Below are positions 45,332 to 55,447 of a stretch of DNA of 64,000 nt, piece by piece. This DNA is from Naegleria lovaniensis (taxonomy: Eukaryota; Heterolobosea; Eutetramitea; Acrasida; Naegleriidae). Position 1 is the stretch's first letter. Every line of letters begins with the position of its first letter. Made by a program: the position numbers and the translations under genes. The notes below the pieces were generated by a model. That model saw only the letters and a list, made by a program, of their open reading frames with translations. It was not told the DNA's origin and made no database searches. The DNA is taken from positions 382,752 through 446,751 of the forward strand of contig NW_025407838.1 in the NCBI RefSeq assembly GCF_003324165.1. The letters run 5' to 3'.

Positions 45332-46648
45332 ATGCCATCAGCCAAAGATACCAAAAGAAAACGTAACGAATATGACTCACTGGAGGAGGATAGTTCCGAT
45401 GAAGACGGCCAAGATCTTTCACCACAAACCAAACAAGTAAAAACCACTGCAAGTATCGGAACATGGAAAGAAGATGCCAATCAAGAGCTCTACTACTTCA
45501 TCCATAACAAGTTTTCCGAAATGAAATTCCCCAACAATACTGTGGGTATTGCATCCTATGATTTTGACTCAACATTGGTTTTGACCAAGAGTGGAAAGCA
45601 ATTTGCAACCAGTGCCGATGATTGGAAATTATTTCATAAGAATGTTTCAACGAAATTGAAAGAGGAAGTCAAAAAGAATAATCGTCTATTGGTGATTTTC
45701 ACGAATCAAAATGGTATCAAGAAGGGAAAACTCACAAAGAAAGAACTTGAAAAAAGAATTGAAGGTTTCATTAGAGAAGCCATTGGAGAAGATACTCCCA
45801 TTTTGGTTTTGGCTGCGATGGCTGAAAATTCTCAAAGAAAACCATGCACTGGAATGTGGACCTATCTCGAAGAACAGATTCTTCCAAAATATCACAAAGA
45901 ATTGTCATTGGATAAATCAGACAGTCTCTATGTTGGTGATGCAGCTGGAAGACCTGAACGTAAAGATGCTTCGAACAAGAAAATTAAGAAAGATCACAGT
46001 TGTGGTGACAGGAAATTTGCAATGAATCTCGGTATCAAATTCCACACTCCCGAAAATTATTTCTTGGGAGAAGCTGAATATCCAACATGGTCACTCGATG
46101 GTTATGATATCAAGAAGAATTTTGAAAACTCGAAACTGACACCTTACAAAAAAGAAGATTTGATTAGTTCCAAGCAAGAAATTGTTATTTTCCAAGGTTG
46201 GCCAGCAAGTGGAAAGACAACTTTTGCTAAACGATATTTCATTCCAGCTGGTTATGTTCATGTAAATAGAGATACACTTTCAACTCCTGCCAAATGTATC
46301 AAAGCCACCAAAGAAGCAATTGCTCAAGGTAAATCTGTGGTTGTTGACAATACAAATCCAGACAGCGCCTCAAGACAGTCCTATATTGAAATTGCAGAAG
46401 AGAATGATATTCCTTGTAGATGTTTTGTTTTTGATGTTGAGAGAGAACTTGCAGAGCATTTGAATGTTCTCAGAGAGAATCGATCGAATGGTGCTCATCC
46501 TCATGTTCCTGGTGTTGCTTATAACACTTACAATAAGAAGTTTGAAGACGTGACCAAAGATGAAGGTTTCACAGAAGTGAGAAAAATCAAATTCATACCT
46601 GTATTTAATAATGATAAGGAGAAGGAAGAGTTTTTCATGTATACTTAA
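45332..46648 (+). CDS. PNKP: Polynucleotide kinase 3'-phosphatase
   Basis: A bifunctional DNA-end repair enzyme of 438 aa from the ATG at 45,332. After a short basic/acidic N-terminus (KRKRNEYDSLEED) comes the HAD phosphatase: catalytic motif in ASYDFDSTLV, VIFTNQNGIKKGKL, then SLYVGDAAGR. The kinase half has the P-loop FQGWPASGKTTFAKRY (about 289), HVNRDTL, and VVDNTNPDSASR. Unlike human PNKP there is no FHA domain. An earlier in-frame ATG at 45,221 would add 37 residues, but the intervening sequence is A-rich and looks like leader; it also leaves very little space after the F-box/GTPase gene, which ends at 45,173. A nuclear DNA or tRNA/RNA end-healing role is expected from the family. Confidence 0.92.
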   Translation: MPSAKDTKRKRNEYDSLEEDSSDEDGQDLSPQTKQVKTTASIGTWKEDANQELYYFIHNKFSEMKFPNNTVGIASYDFDSTLVLTKSGKQFATSADDWKLFHKNVSTKLKEEVKKNNRLLVIFTNQNGIKKGKLTKKELEKRIEGFIREAIGEDTPILVLAAMAENSQRKPCTGMWTYLEEQILPKYHKELSLDKSDSLYVGDAAGRPERKDASNKKIKKDHSCGDRKFAMNLGIKFHTPENYFLGEAEYPTWSLDGYDIKKNFENSKLTPYKKEDLISSKQEIVIFQGWPASGKTTFAKRYFIPAGYVHVNRDTLSTPAKCIKATKEAIAQGKSVVVDNTNPDSASRQSYIEIAEENDIPCRCFVFDVERELAEHLNVLRENRSNGAHPHVPGVAYNTYNKKFEDVTKDEGFTEVRKIKFIPVFNNDKEKEEFFMYT

Positions 46649-46741
46649 GTGGAATAGTAAAATTGTATCAATCATTCAACAACATTCATTACTTTCAAGT
46701 TGACATGATTGCAATCTTTTCCAATTTAAATTTCAAAAAAA

Positions 46742-47347
46742 ATGTCATCATTGCAGCGACGTCACGGCTTCTCTCTCGCAACACAACGATTAACAATTCT
46801 CTTGGTGATTGTTGCGATTTTGAGTTTCACTTGTTACGCCCAATCTCTCGACGAGGAAACACCTGAATTCGATTTTGAGTCTAATTTCGATTATTATGCC
46901 GTTCTCGGAGTTTCACACAACGCCACTCAACAAGAAATCAAAGCTGCCTACAGAAAACTCACCATTAAATATCATCCCGATAGAAATCGAAGTAAAACAA
47001 AAGAAGAACAAGAAGCATTGAATGTCAAATATCAAAAAATTGCAAAAGCCTACGAAGTTCTCAGTGATGAAGAACAACGAAGGACCTATGACCAATATTT
47101 TGAATTTGGAGCTAATTTAGGTGCTAATTTAGGAATTGACGCCGAAACACTTGAATTTGTTTTGTATTTATTGGTTGGCTATGGTTATGCCATTCTTGCA
47201 ATTTTAATCTTATTGGGAGTAGTATTGATTTTGATTTCGATCATGTGTTGTTTATGTATTTGTAAATGTTGTTGTAGTTTTTTCAGAGGAGGAGAGAAGA
47301 ACAAATCCGTGTTGAGTAATAGTCATAGGAAAGAAAAAGCAGATTAA
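46742..47347 (+). CDS. ER-type DnaJ protein with membrane anchor
   Basis: An intact 201-aa protein. An N-terminal hydrophobic segment (LTILLVIVAILSFTCYA) is a signal peptide or anchor. The J domain follows at about 48-115, with FDYYAVLGVSHNATQQEIKAAYR and an intact HPD in YHPDRNRS. A second membrane stretch (LEFVLYLLVGYGYAILAILILLGVVL in two parts) and a Cys-rich cluster (CCLCICKCCC) at about 173-185 come before a basic tail. With the signal peptide, the J domain should lie in the ER lumen and serve BiP; the Cys cluster just after the membrane could be palmitoylated. Its start, ATG at 46,742, follows an A-run, as at many starts here. Confidence 0.8.
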   Translation: MSSLQRRHGFSLATQRLTILLVIVAILSFTCYAQSLDEETPEFDFESNFDYYAVLGVSHNATQQEIKAAYRKLTIKYHPDRNRSKTKEEQEALNVKYQKIAKAYEVLSDEEQRRTYDQYFEFGANLGANLGIDAETLEFVLYLLVGYGYAILAILILLGVVLILISIMCCLCICKCCCSFFRGGEKNKSVLSNSHRKEKAD

Positions 47348-47458
47348 TATTGTTGAAAATATTCTCCATTATTTATAAATTTATATTTTTCGAATATCAA
47401 GATGAAATTTATGGAATTTATAAATTTTCACACACACACATATCATACACAGACGCAC

Positions 47459-48161
47459 TTATTTATTGGAGGACGACAAGTATTGAGTGGCAAGTTTTTT
47501 TGCAAGTTCTTGACCTTCTTTTTCAGAATTCACTTCAAACAAATTTTCATAAGGTCCTTCAAACTTTTGAGGTGGTTTAAAACCTTTTGAAAATTCATCA
47601 ACAACCTTATCTGCATTTTCTGGTGGCAACGTGGGATGATTCTTTCGTTCTCGAATATTTGTTTTACATTGTTCGGGTGAGGTTGTGAACCATACTAGAT
47701 CAATATGTTTGACACCTGACTTTTTAGCTTCTGTAATCCACATTTTTCGATCTTTGGGATGAATGTTGCATCGATCCAATATTACTGATTTGTGATGTTT
47801 GAATGATTTTTCCATTAATTTTTTACATTCTGCAGCATCACCTAAAGTGTCTTGATTAATTCGAACAAAACCATGTTTTTCACAGGTAGTGGCAAAGGTG
47901 GATTTTCCTGTGGTCAAAATTTCATTGTTGTTGTTGTCATTGGAAAATCGAAAAAGGAAATTCAAAAAAATTATTATGTTTTTTGTGTGTGAATGGTTCA
48001 AAAAAAGAAATTATTGTTGAAATTATTCGGAAATACTGATCGACCATATACCTACCTGATCCAGGAAATCCACATAACATGACGAGATAGGTCGGAGTAC
48101 TAGTTGATGATGATGATGATGAACTTTTACTGGAAGAGGATTTACTTGATTTTTGTGTCAT
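47459..48161 (-). CDS. Small P-loop kinase, PNK/aprataxin-type
   Basis: Two exons (48,056-48,161 and 47,459-47,907) are joined by a 148-nt intron that splits the P-loop; joined, they give 184 aa. After a Ser-rich start the sequence reads VMLCGFPGSG then KSTFATTCEKHGF, INQDTLGDAAECKK, VILDRCNIHPKDRKMWI and LVWFTTSPEQCKTNIRER, the order of polynucleotide kinase domains, as also found in PNKP and in aprataxin-linked kinases. There is no phosphatase or FHA domain. It lies within 1 kb of PNKP but on the other strand and is not a close copy of PNKP's kinase half. The start is the ATG at 48,159-48,161. Confidence 0.8.
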
Positions 48162-48451
48162 TTCTTTTTTGAGATTGGAATGTAGATGATTGCAATATTC
48201 TTTCAATTTTTTTTTTAAGTTTTGAATTTCAAAAAATCAATTCCGAATTTGAAACAAGTTCATCAAAAGAACTTGAGCTCATGTTCACACTTGAAATTGA
48301 ACCAAAACTTTGTTTCTTTCCCCAAACGTGTCCATCATTTCTTCAAACCATCTCAATGTTCAGGAGTCCTAAACGTTCACATTCCCAACCATACCATCTT
48401 TGTCACTTGTTCACAAACTCCGTCAACACCTTTGGTCACCAAGAAGAAAAA

Positions 48452-51400
48452 ATGGCCTCGAGCTGTGGACGACGAGAAATTCTCTTCAACAAGAACCATC
48501 ATTTAACCTTCTCGGTCATCATCATTTCGAGTTGTATCCTTCTTTCATTTCTATTCTTTTCCTTGCATTCCATACAGACACGACATTTTCCACACCATGA
48601 TGATGATTTTTCTCAGATGATGGTCCACCACGTGGTGCGAGCGGAATCATCGTCCTTGTCAGAAATCATGTCGACAATGTCCATTGAAAATCATGAAAAT
48701 GACACTCTTCATCTCTATATCGACTCGGTGAATGGTTCTGATTTGAACCAAAATGATTGTTCTTTGAAAGATCGACCTTGTCAATCCATTCAAGCAATTC
48801 TTGAAAAAAATCGAGCATTGGAACGAAATATTCTTCCCATTGTGCAATTGAATGTGTTGAGTTCTTTACTTGAAATTCCAAGTTGGATCAATGGAACGTA
48901 TTATTTACCTATTAAAAAAACTTTTAGAATTGTTGGAATGGGAATTCGAAATACGACTCTGTATCAAGATGTGAGTTTTCAAAAGTTGGATCTTCAGTTG
49001 TCGTTGTTGAGTGCGATGAGAGTGAAGGATGAAATGTTGGTGGTGGAATTTTCTGAAATGACAATCAAGACATTAAAGTTGGGAAATATGCCAGCTGTCA
49101 CGATTTTTAATTGTTTATATGATACAATTTATTTGAGAAATGTGACGTAAGTGTTTCATGTTTGAACCAATGGTTATTGGTTTAATTCATTACTTGTTGA
49201 TGTCGAATTTATTGCAACTCAGAATAATTAACATGGAATTTTGTGAAAGTATTGTCACACCCATTAATGAATCAAAAAAGCCATCCAATGGATCAACACT
49301 ATTACTCAATATGTATACCAAACTAAGCTTTTCTAATATTCGACTAAATCCACAAAGTACTGTTTTTGGAAATGTTGACAAATCTTCAATCACCAATTTG
49401 GGTCTCATTAAGGCTACAGAAAGTATGATTTATTTCTTTCACGTCATTGTCTCCAATCCAGAAGAAAACAATACTCTAGTTGCTTATAACATTGCCATGG
49501 ACAATTGTTTACTTCACATTACAGATTTTAACCAAATTATCATTGGAAATGCAATATTCACAGGAAATTTATATGCCTCTCGATACATGCAATATTTATC
49601 GTTTCTACAATCGGACGAAGAGCTTTTACAAAATAGGCCAATAGAAATATTAGCAAAAGATTTGATATTTTCACAATCTTCTGTGAATATTGTGGCACAA
49701 GCCAGAGCATCTGCGGGACTGGTCAATTGCATATTTACACAAGCTAAGCAAACAGGAGCTCTACATTTAGAAGGTGTTGGATTACTGACAAGTATCACTA
49801 ATTCACAATTTTTGGACAATGAATCTGCAAGAGGTAAGTTTAAGAATTAAAATACCTGACAAATATATCCACATATAACGTTACTGATCATGAATACAAA
49901 ACATTGATCATTCTCTTTGTATAGGAGGTGCTGCCATCATGATGCGAAGTGTCTATTTTACCTATGTTCAGAATTGTACCTTTGCACACAATAGACAAAC
50001 ATCTCCAAATTTCAATATTGGATTGCAAACCACTGGAGGAGGAGCTATTCATCAATATCAAAGGTAATTTATGACATTTCAACATTTTAATTGAATTACA
50101 TTTCAACATTACAATATTTCAATGATTGATGAATCATGATTGTTCGAAAAATAACACAGTGTATTCTCTTCAAGTTTTTGCACCTATGTCAATAACACTG
50201 CCAAAACCTATGGAGGTGTTCTTTATTCCTATTTAGGTAATCGTGTGTGGCTCATTGGTGATAAATTTCACGAGAATATGGCAGCCATTGGTGGAGCTAT
50301 TTACACTAAAAACACAATGTCTGTTCTTCCTTTCATCCTTGAAGATTGTGAATTTCGTAATAATTTTGCAGAAAAATTTGGAGGAGCTCTCTTCTCAATT
50401 CGTGCTGCCATGCAAATTTCTTCGTTTGCTTCTAAATTACCAGTGATTTCACAAAATACAGCTCGTGTGACTGGAGGAGGTTTATATCAATGTGAATCTA
50501 CTGTCAATTGGTATGAAACTCGGGTGAATGAATTTACACAACGAACAGAAAAGGTGTTAATTTCTTCTGAATCGAGTGTGCAAGCTCAAGCATTGATTCC
50601 ACAATTTATTAAGGGAAATACCGTACTCACACCATTTCATTTGCCAGATAAGACATCATTTCCAGGAGAGGCCTTTCTTAAACTACTTGTTAAAAGACCA
50701 CAAAGGACTCGTTCTACAAGTTCACAAACCAATCATGATCAACACCAATTAATACCATTGTTGGGAACCAATTCGAGTGATCCCAATGTCTATTTTACAA
50801 CTTATTTTGGAGAAGAATTGACGTTTGAATTATGGTTGAAAGATACCTTTGGACAAAACATTCCATACGATGGAACGTTGATGCTTATTGACACTGTGGA
50901 TGATGAAATTGTTTATTCTGAAGTGAGGAGTAACATTTTTGAGAAGGACGAAGAAGGTAAACTTCCACTGTTCCATCCTGATGTGAAATTACTTTCCTAC
51001 TCGTATCACGATCCATTTCCTCAGAATGCAACAGTGAAATTTTCACTGACCTTTCTTCAAGATTCAGTTGTAACGTTTTATTTTCATGTCCATTTTGTGT
51101 TTGAATCTTGTCCAACAATGCATTCTTCAGCGAGTAAGACTCATGCGATGGGAAAGAAAGTTTATTATTGTGAATTTAATGTAGCTTATTTATCACCTCT
51201 GATTATTGTGATTGGATTAGTGGTATTGATTACTGTGATTGTTATTACTGTATTTTCAGTTCGAAAATTGAAAAAGATGAAATTTAGTGTGAAATTATTG
51301 AAACAAAAAGAAAAGGCTGAAATTGAATTGACACAAAAGTTGTTGGATTTACAAACATTGTATGCAAGTGAATTGGAACATAGACATTCATTTAAGGATT

Positions 51401-52717
51401 GGTTAATTAAATTGGAAGATATTGAAATTATTTCAAAAATTGGAGAAGGAGGTCAGGTAAGTAATGGTATGACTTCTACCACATTTCAATACTAATATCA
51501 TTCATTCAATGAACTAATTGAATCATTCAATAATGAATAGGGAGTAGTTTACAAGGCGAGGTAAGTTTTCAATATTATTGATTATGGATTAATCATGATT
51601 GTTTCATTTAAATATTCATTGAAAAACCAAACGGAATAGATGGAGAAATGCAGATGTTGCTCTCAAAAGTATCAAAATTGATGATTCTGACTTGGATAGT
51701 AATGAATTTGAAAACGAGGCATCTCTTCTCAGCTCCATTCGTCATCCCAATGTTGTTACCTTTTTTGGAGTTTGCCTCACAGAATCCAACAAGTTTATGG
51801 TGACCGAGTTTATGCATGGAGGATCTCTTGATTCACTCATTTATCAATGCAAGTTAAAAAAGAAATTCATTCCATTGGCTGATAAAATTCACATGTTGAG
51901 CGATATTGCAAGTGGAATGAGTTATTTACATCATGGAAGAGACAAGATGATCATTCACAGGTATGTAATTGAGTGAATTAGTGGTTCATTGAATGGAATT
52001 TGATCTCATGATGAATTGGGTTTTGGTTTTTTTGTCCAAATAGAGATTTGAAACCAGGAAATATTTTATTGAGCAATGACTTGACTTGTAAAGTGTGTGA
52101 TTTTGGAATGTCTAAATTGTATCAGCAAGAGAGTGATAGAACCAAGACATGTCGCGTTGGAACATTGCTCTATATGGTAGGTTGATCGAGTTCGACACTT
52201 TTACTGATTTTTGGTCATTTACTCGCTATGAAATCCTTAACAGGCACCTGAGGTACTGTTAGGGGAGTATTACAATGAGACAGCAGATGTCTATAGCTTT
52301 GCTCTTATCATGTGGCAATTATGCTTTGATGAAAGTACTCTCTTTTCATCGTCCTTCTCTAAAGACGCGAAATTTACATCTTTTATGTCCAGTGAACAAA
52401 TATCTCAATATAGTTCTCTTAATGACTCCATTGTAGTGTTACCAAAATTAGTGACGGATGGTTTGCGATTACCGATACCTTCTCTTCCTCTAGATGCTAG
52501 CTCTAACACATTAAGGACATGGATTGACGAATTCTTCTTAAGAAACTCGAATGGTATTGTTTCGCCAAAATCGTACGACACTCATATTTCAGTGCTCAAC
52601 GATTTTTTCAACTTGTTGGTACAATGTTGGAGCAAGGACATTTCTGAGCGACCCTCATTTTCATTGATTTTCAATGATCTGTGTAAAATGGAAAAGAATT
52701 TACGAAGCACATATTGA
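48452..52717 (+). CDS. Receptor-like protein kinase with beta-helix ectodomain (complete)
   Basis: Eight exons (48,452-49,146; 49,223-49,833; 49,925-50,063; 50,160-51,456; 51,541-51,560; 51,640-51,960; 52,044-52,176; 52,244-52,717) close in frame at 1,229 aa. Exon 5 is only 20 nt. Order: signal or anchor helix (LTFSVIIISSCILLSFLFF); YIDSVNGSDLNQNDCS; a long repeat ectodomain with beta-helix-like motifs (GGAIYTKNTM, FGGALFSIRA); a membrane span near 828 (LIIVIGLVVLITVIVITVF); a charged juxtamembrane coil; and a kinase domain with GEGGQGVVYKA, VALKSIK, HRDLKPGNILL, CDFGMSK and ADVYSFALIMWQL. It is paralogous to the incomplete kinase at 17.8-21 kb. The TKL/TK-like catalytic core looks active. 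An extracellular sensing role is inferred; no ligand can be named. Confidence 0.88.
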
Positions 52718-52813
52718 AATGTTTACAAATTGTTTGGTTTTATTAAACCCGTTGTATTGTACAAACAGATTGGGTTCAACAACTTGTGACTGTTCTTCTT
52801 TCAGGTTTGGTTA

Positions 52814-53598
52814 TTACTCTTGAGCAACTGGTGGTGGAGGTTGCATCTCATAATTCTTAATATCATCCATGGCTGCATTTCTGTCGTAAGCCTTATCAAT
52901 GTTCTCAGCCTTCAAGAACCTACAAAGCTTCTTATCTGTAATACAAATGTGTGTAATCAGCCAGTCGCTCAAAAACATGAGAGCCTCCATAGCAAATCTA
53001 GAGTTGTGAGTTTCCTCAACCTTAGTTTTCAGTGAAAAGACCTTCGAGATGAATTTTCTGTGTGTTTCCTTATGGTTATCCTTTACACTTGCTTCATATG
53101 AAGTACATCTGTCCATCAAGCCTTCCTCTTCCTTAAAGTGGAAGTCTGTGTACATGGCCAATCTTTCAAACACTTCAAGAATTAGATCCATGTCTCCCAT
53201 GTTGATAGCATGGTTCAATTTGTTGATTAGAATAACTAGCACCTTGTGCTGTTCGTCCACCATCCCTACACCTAGCTTGTATTCTTGATCGCTCCATGGA
53301 ATGAGCACTTTGCCAGACAAAAACTCTTCTAAATAATATGATGATTTCAATTCAAATTATCCAGTTGAACATGTATGGCGGATAAATGTTGGTAGGTGCA
53401 CGGCATGATGATCAGAAACAACGACCCGAACGAGTTCGCGATGGAATGTCATGAATACATGTTTCAAAGGCTACCAACAAAAATGTTGTACATACCATCA
53501 GTGTTGCCAGTTGGTCCTTTTCCTCCTTTAGAATTGTTCTTCTCTGTACTGTCGCTTCCCTCTTGCTTATTACCCATACACGATGCTGAGCCTCCCAT
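52814..53598 (-). CDS. Hemerythrin with putatively lipidated N-terminus
   Basis: Exons 53,496-53,598 and 52,814-53,328 are joined by a 167-nt intron (GTATGT...TTTAG), giving 205 aa. The C-terminal four-helix hemerythrin domain has the di-iron ligands in order: DEQH, HFKEEE, NHKETH, and THICITD. IPWSDQEYKLGVGMVDEQHK matches bacterial-type single-domain hemerythrins, which bind O2 or sense redox/iron. Exon 1 adds MGGSASCMGNKQEGS then a Gly/Lys/Asn-rich linker: Gly2 with Ser6 fits the N-myristoylation consensus, and Cys7 could be palmitoylated. The start is the first in-frame ATG. Membrane attachment is inferred, not shown. A Pro-rich tail (PPPPVAQE) ends the protein. Confidence 0.88.
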
Positions 53599-54027
53599 TG
53601 TTGATACTGTGGATGTTGTAGTAATATTTTTTTCTTTAGCCTCCACCAAGCAAACGCGACAAGGCTGTAGTTTTGTCTCTTCCAAAACGATATTTGGCGG
53701 GAGTCGTTGCGATTTGGTTGTTGGTTTTTGGAACTTGACATTTGCGCGCACATAAAAACTTCTATAATTTACGTTCCTTCTCTCGCCTTATCCAACAACC
53801 TATAGGACGCCAATATGTGTATTTCTCATTGACAAGAGATAAACACTACATAATTGTCGTTTTCAACTACTAAATCAATGCAGTGTTCATCTGGATCATC
53901 TCTTGTCAACTCTAATGTAAGAATTCCAGCAAATCCCAAAAAGTACAATTTCAAGCACGTGCAATACTTTCAAATAGTTTCACGTGCTTGAAATTGTACT
54001 TTTTTGGATTAAACCGACCTACAAAAA
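53599..54027. other. Intergenic region, 429 nt, with a strong inverted repeat
   Basis: This lies upstream of hemerythrin and downstream of the PrmC-like gene. It is ordinary AT-rich sequence except for the long hairpin at 53,941-54,001, described separately. No gene is seen. Confidence 0.5.
53941..54001. repeat. Perfect 21-bp inverted repeat, 19-nt loop
   Basis: Arms at 53,941-53,961 and 53,981-54,001 are exact reverse complements, each with CACGTG at the loop side; the pairing extends outward with one bulged base through CCAAAAA/TTTTTTGG. It starts 26 nt beyond the stop of the PrmC-like gene and lies about 340 nt from the hemerythrin start. It could be a 3'-end hairpin, a paired binding site (CACGTG is a bHLH-type site), or the remnant of a short palindromic insertion. 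Confidence 0.9.
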
Positions 54028-55383
54028 CTACAGTTCAGTTCTCTCTTGAGTCATGACCAGCAGGATCCGATCGAAATTATTAAGGTCCTTCTCCAGCTCC
54101 ACTTTAAAATTGGATCCACTTTTGCTCTCGAACATATAGTCCTTGGCGTCCAATGCTTCAGTCGTGTTGGGAATATTCCTCCAATGGTTACCAAGTATTT
54201 GCTTCATGATGACAGGCGCTTGATCAAAACCGAGTTCCAATGCCATTAAGGAACTTGGGTGAAAACGATACTTTTCCATGGTTTCTTCCGATAAGAGGAA
54301 TCGATAAAACATCAATCCGTCTTGGCCTCCATCGAGAGCTAGATGAGGCTCATAGAGAGAAACATCCTTATCCAACTCTTCAAGCACAACTTGAGAGGGA
54401 ATGTAGGGAGGGTTCGAAATGAGAAGATGGGTGAAGGAATACGTAGTCTTCGAATCGTCATGAATATTGGTGTGTTTGTTACTGGTATTCGTCCTTAACA
54501 ACTTTGAATCATCCGACAGCCATTCTTCGGGATTAAATTCATCATGTAACATGTCATGTTCCTTCAAAATCAACTTGTTACGTAGATGAGCTGGAAGTAA
54601 GAGTTGTGCATTCAATGAGGTAATTTGTAAAGCTTCACTACTCTTATCTAAGCCAATGGCTCTATTTACTTTGATATTGGCTTTTTCCAACTCGAGTAAT
54701 AAGGTCAAAATTAAGCATCCACTCCCCACTCCCAATTCTACAATGTTAATACCGTCCTGATGAAGGGTTGGTGATGATGATGATTCTTTCAAAAACTCGT
54801 TCATTCTTTTCATAACTGCCTCAATCATCACTTCCGAATCCACTCTCGGTATAAGTACGTGCTTATTCACTTGAAATTGTCTTCCGAAAAAATTGACTCT
54901 TCCAGTAATGTATTCAATTGGTTCATATTGACACCGCCTCATGATGAAGGATTTGAAAGTGTCTAGTTGTTGAGATGTGAGATGATCTTTTCGAAGGGAC
55001 AGAGACAGCCATCGTTTGTGCAAGTTTTCGATGGGTTCGTTCGGAAAGAGTGTGTTAAAAAGTAAGATACGTGACTCTCCTTCAGGATCATGCTCCACAT
55101 GTTTGAAGGTGAGTGCATTTCGGAGCATGTTTTCTCCGTAATCAAGTGCCTCTCGTAGTGTTACTGTCGATGGTGTTGCATGGCCGAAACGATAATTAAA
55201 CGTTCTTTTGATGAAATGGGAATTATAATTGTAATTACAATGATGAGAAGTCAAGAGTGATAATACATGTGTTGATGTAAACGGTAAAAATGATTTGTGG
55301 TTGGTGTGAAAAAAGAGACCTTGTCGGAAATAAAGGCAGGTGTGTTTGAATGAGAGCGATTGGCATAAACTCGGGGATTTCAT
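54028..55383 (-). CDS. HEMK1: Release-factor glutamine methyltransferase, HemK/PrmC family
   Basis: From the ATG at 55,381-55,383 (MKSPSLCQSLSFKHT) the protein is 451 aa. The N-terminus is basic and Ser/Phe rich, like a mitochondrial targeting peptide. The PrmC N-terminal helical domain ends in EPIEYITGRVNFFGRQF and LIPRVDSEVMIEA. The SAM site is NIVELGVGSGCLILTLLLE, and the catalytic NPPY lies in LISNPPYIPSQVV, followed by YEPHLALDGGQDGL, the family signature. This enzyme methylates the Gln of the GGQ motif in release factors, here probably the mitochondrial one. Two upstream in-frame ATGs would extend it into the 3' end of the YOD1 gene on the same strand. Confidence 0.88.
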   Translation of the reverse strand: MKSPSLCQSLSFKHTCLYFRQGLFFHTNHKSFLPFTSTHVLSLLTSHHCNYNYNSHFIKRTFNYRFGHATPSTVTLREALDYGENMLRNALTFKHVEHDPEGESRILLFNTLFPNEPIENLHKRWLSLSLRKDHLTSQQLDTFKSFIMRRCQYEPIEYITGRVNFFGRQFQVNKHVLIPRVDSEVMIEAVMKRMNEFLKESSSSPTLHQDGINIVELGVGSGCLILTLLLELEKANIKVNRAIGLDKSSEALQITSLNAQLLLPAHLRNKLILKEHDMLHDEFNPEEWLSDDSKLLRTNTSNKHTNIHDDSKTTYSFTHLLISNPPYIPSQVVLEELDKDVSLYEPHLALDGGQDGLMFYRFLLSEETMEKYRFHPSSLMALELGFDQAPVIMKQILGNHWRNIPNTTEALDAKDYMFESKSGSNFKVELEKDLNNFDRILLVMTQERTEL

Positions 55384-55447
55384 TTTTTCAAAGTTGACAA
55401 ATAAAAAAGCTGACAATAACATAAATTGAGGTTTCAGAAAAAAGGCT

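Noticed and set aside
48110-48160. GAT trinucleotide tract as a microsatellite element
   Set aside because: It encodes the Ser-run of the small P-loop kinase and is a normal coding repeat.
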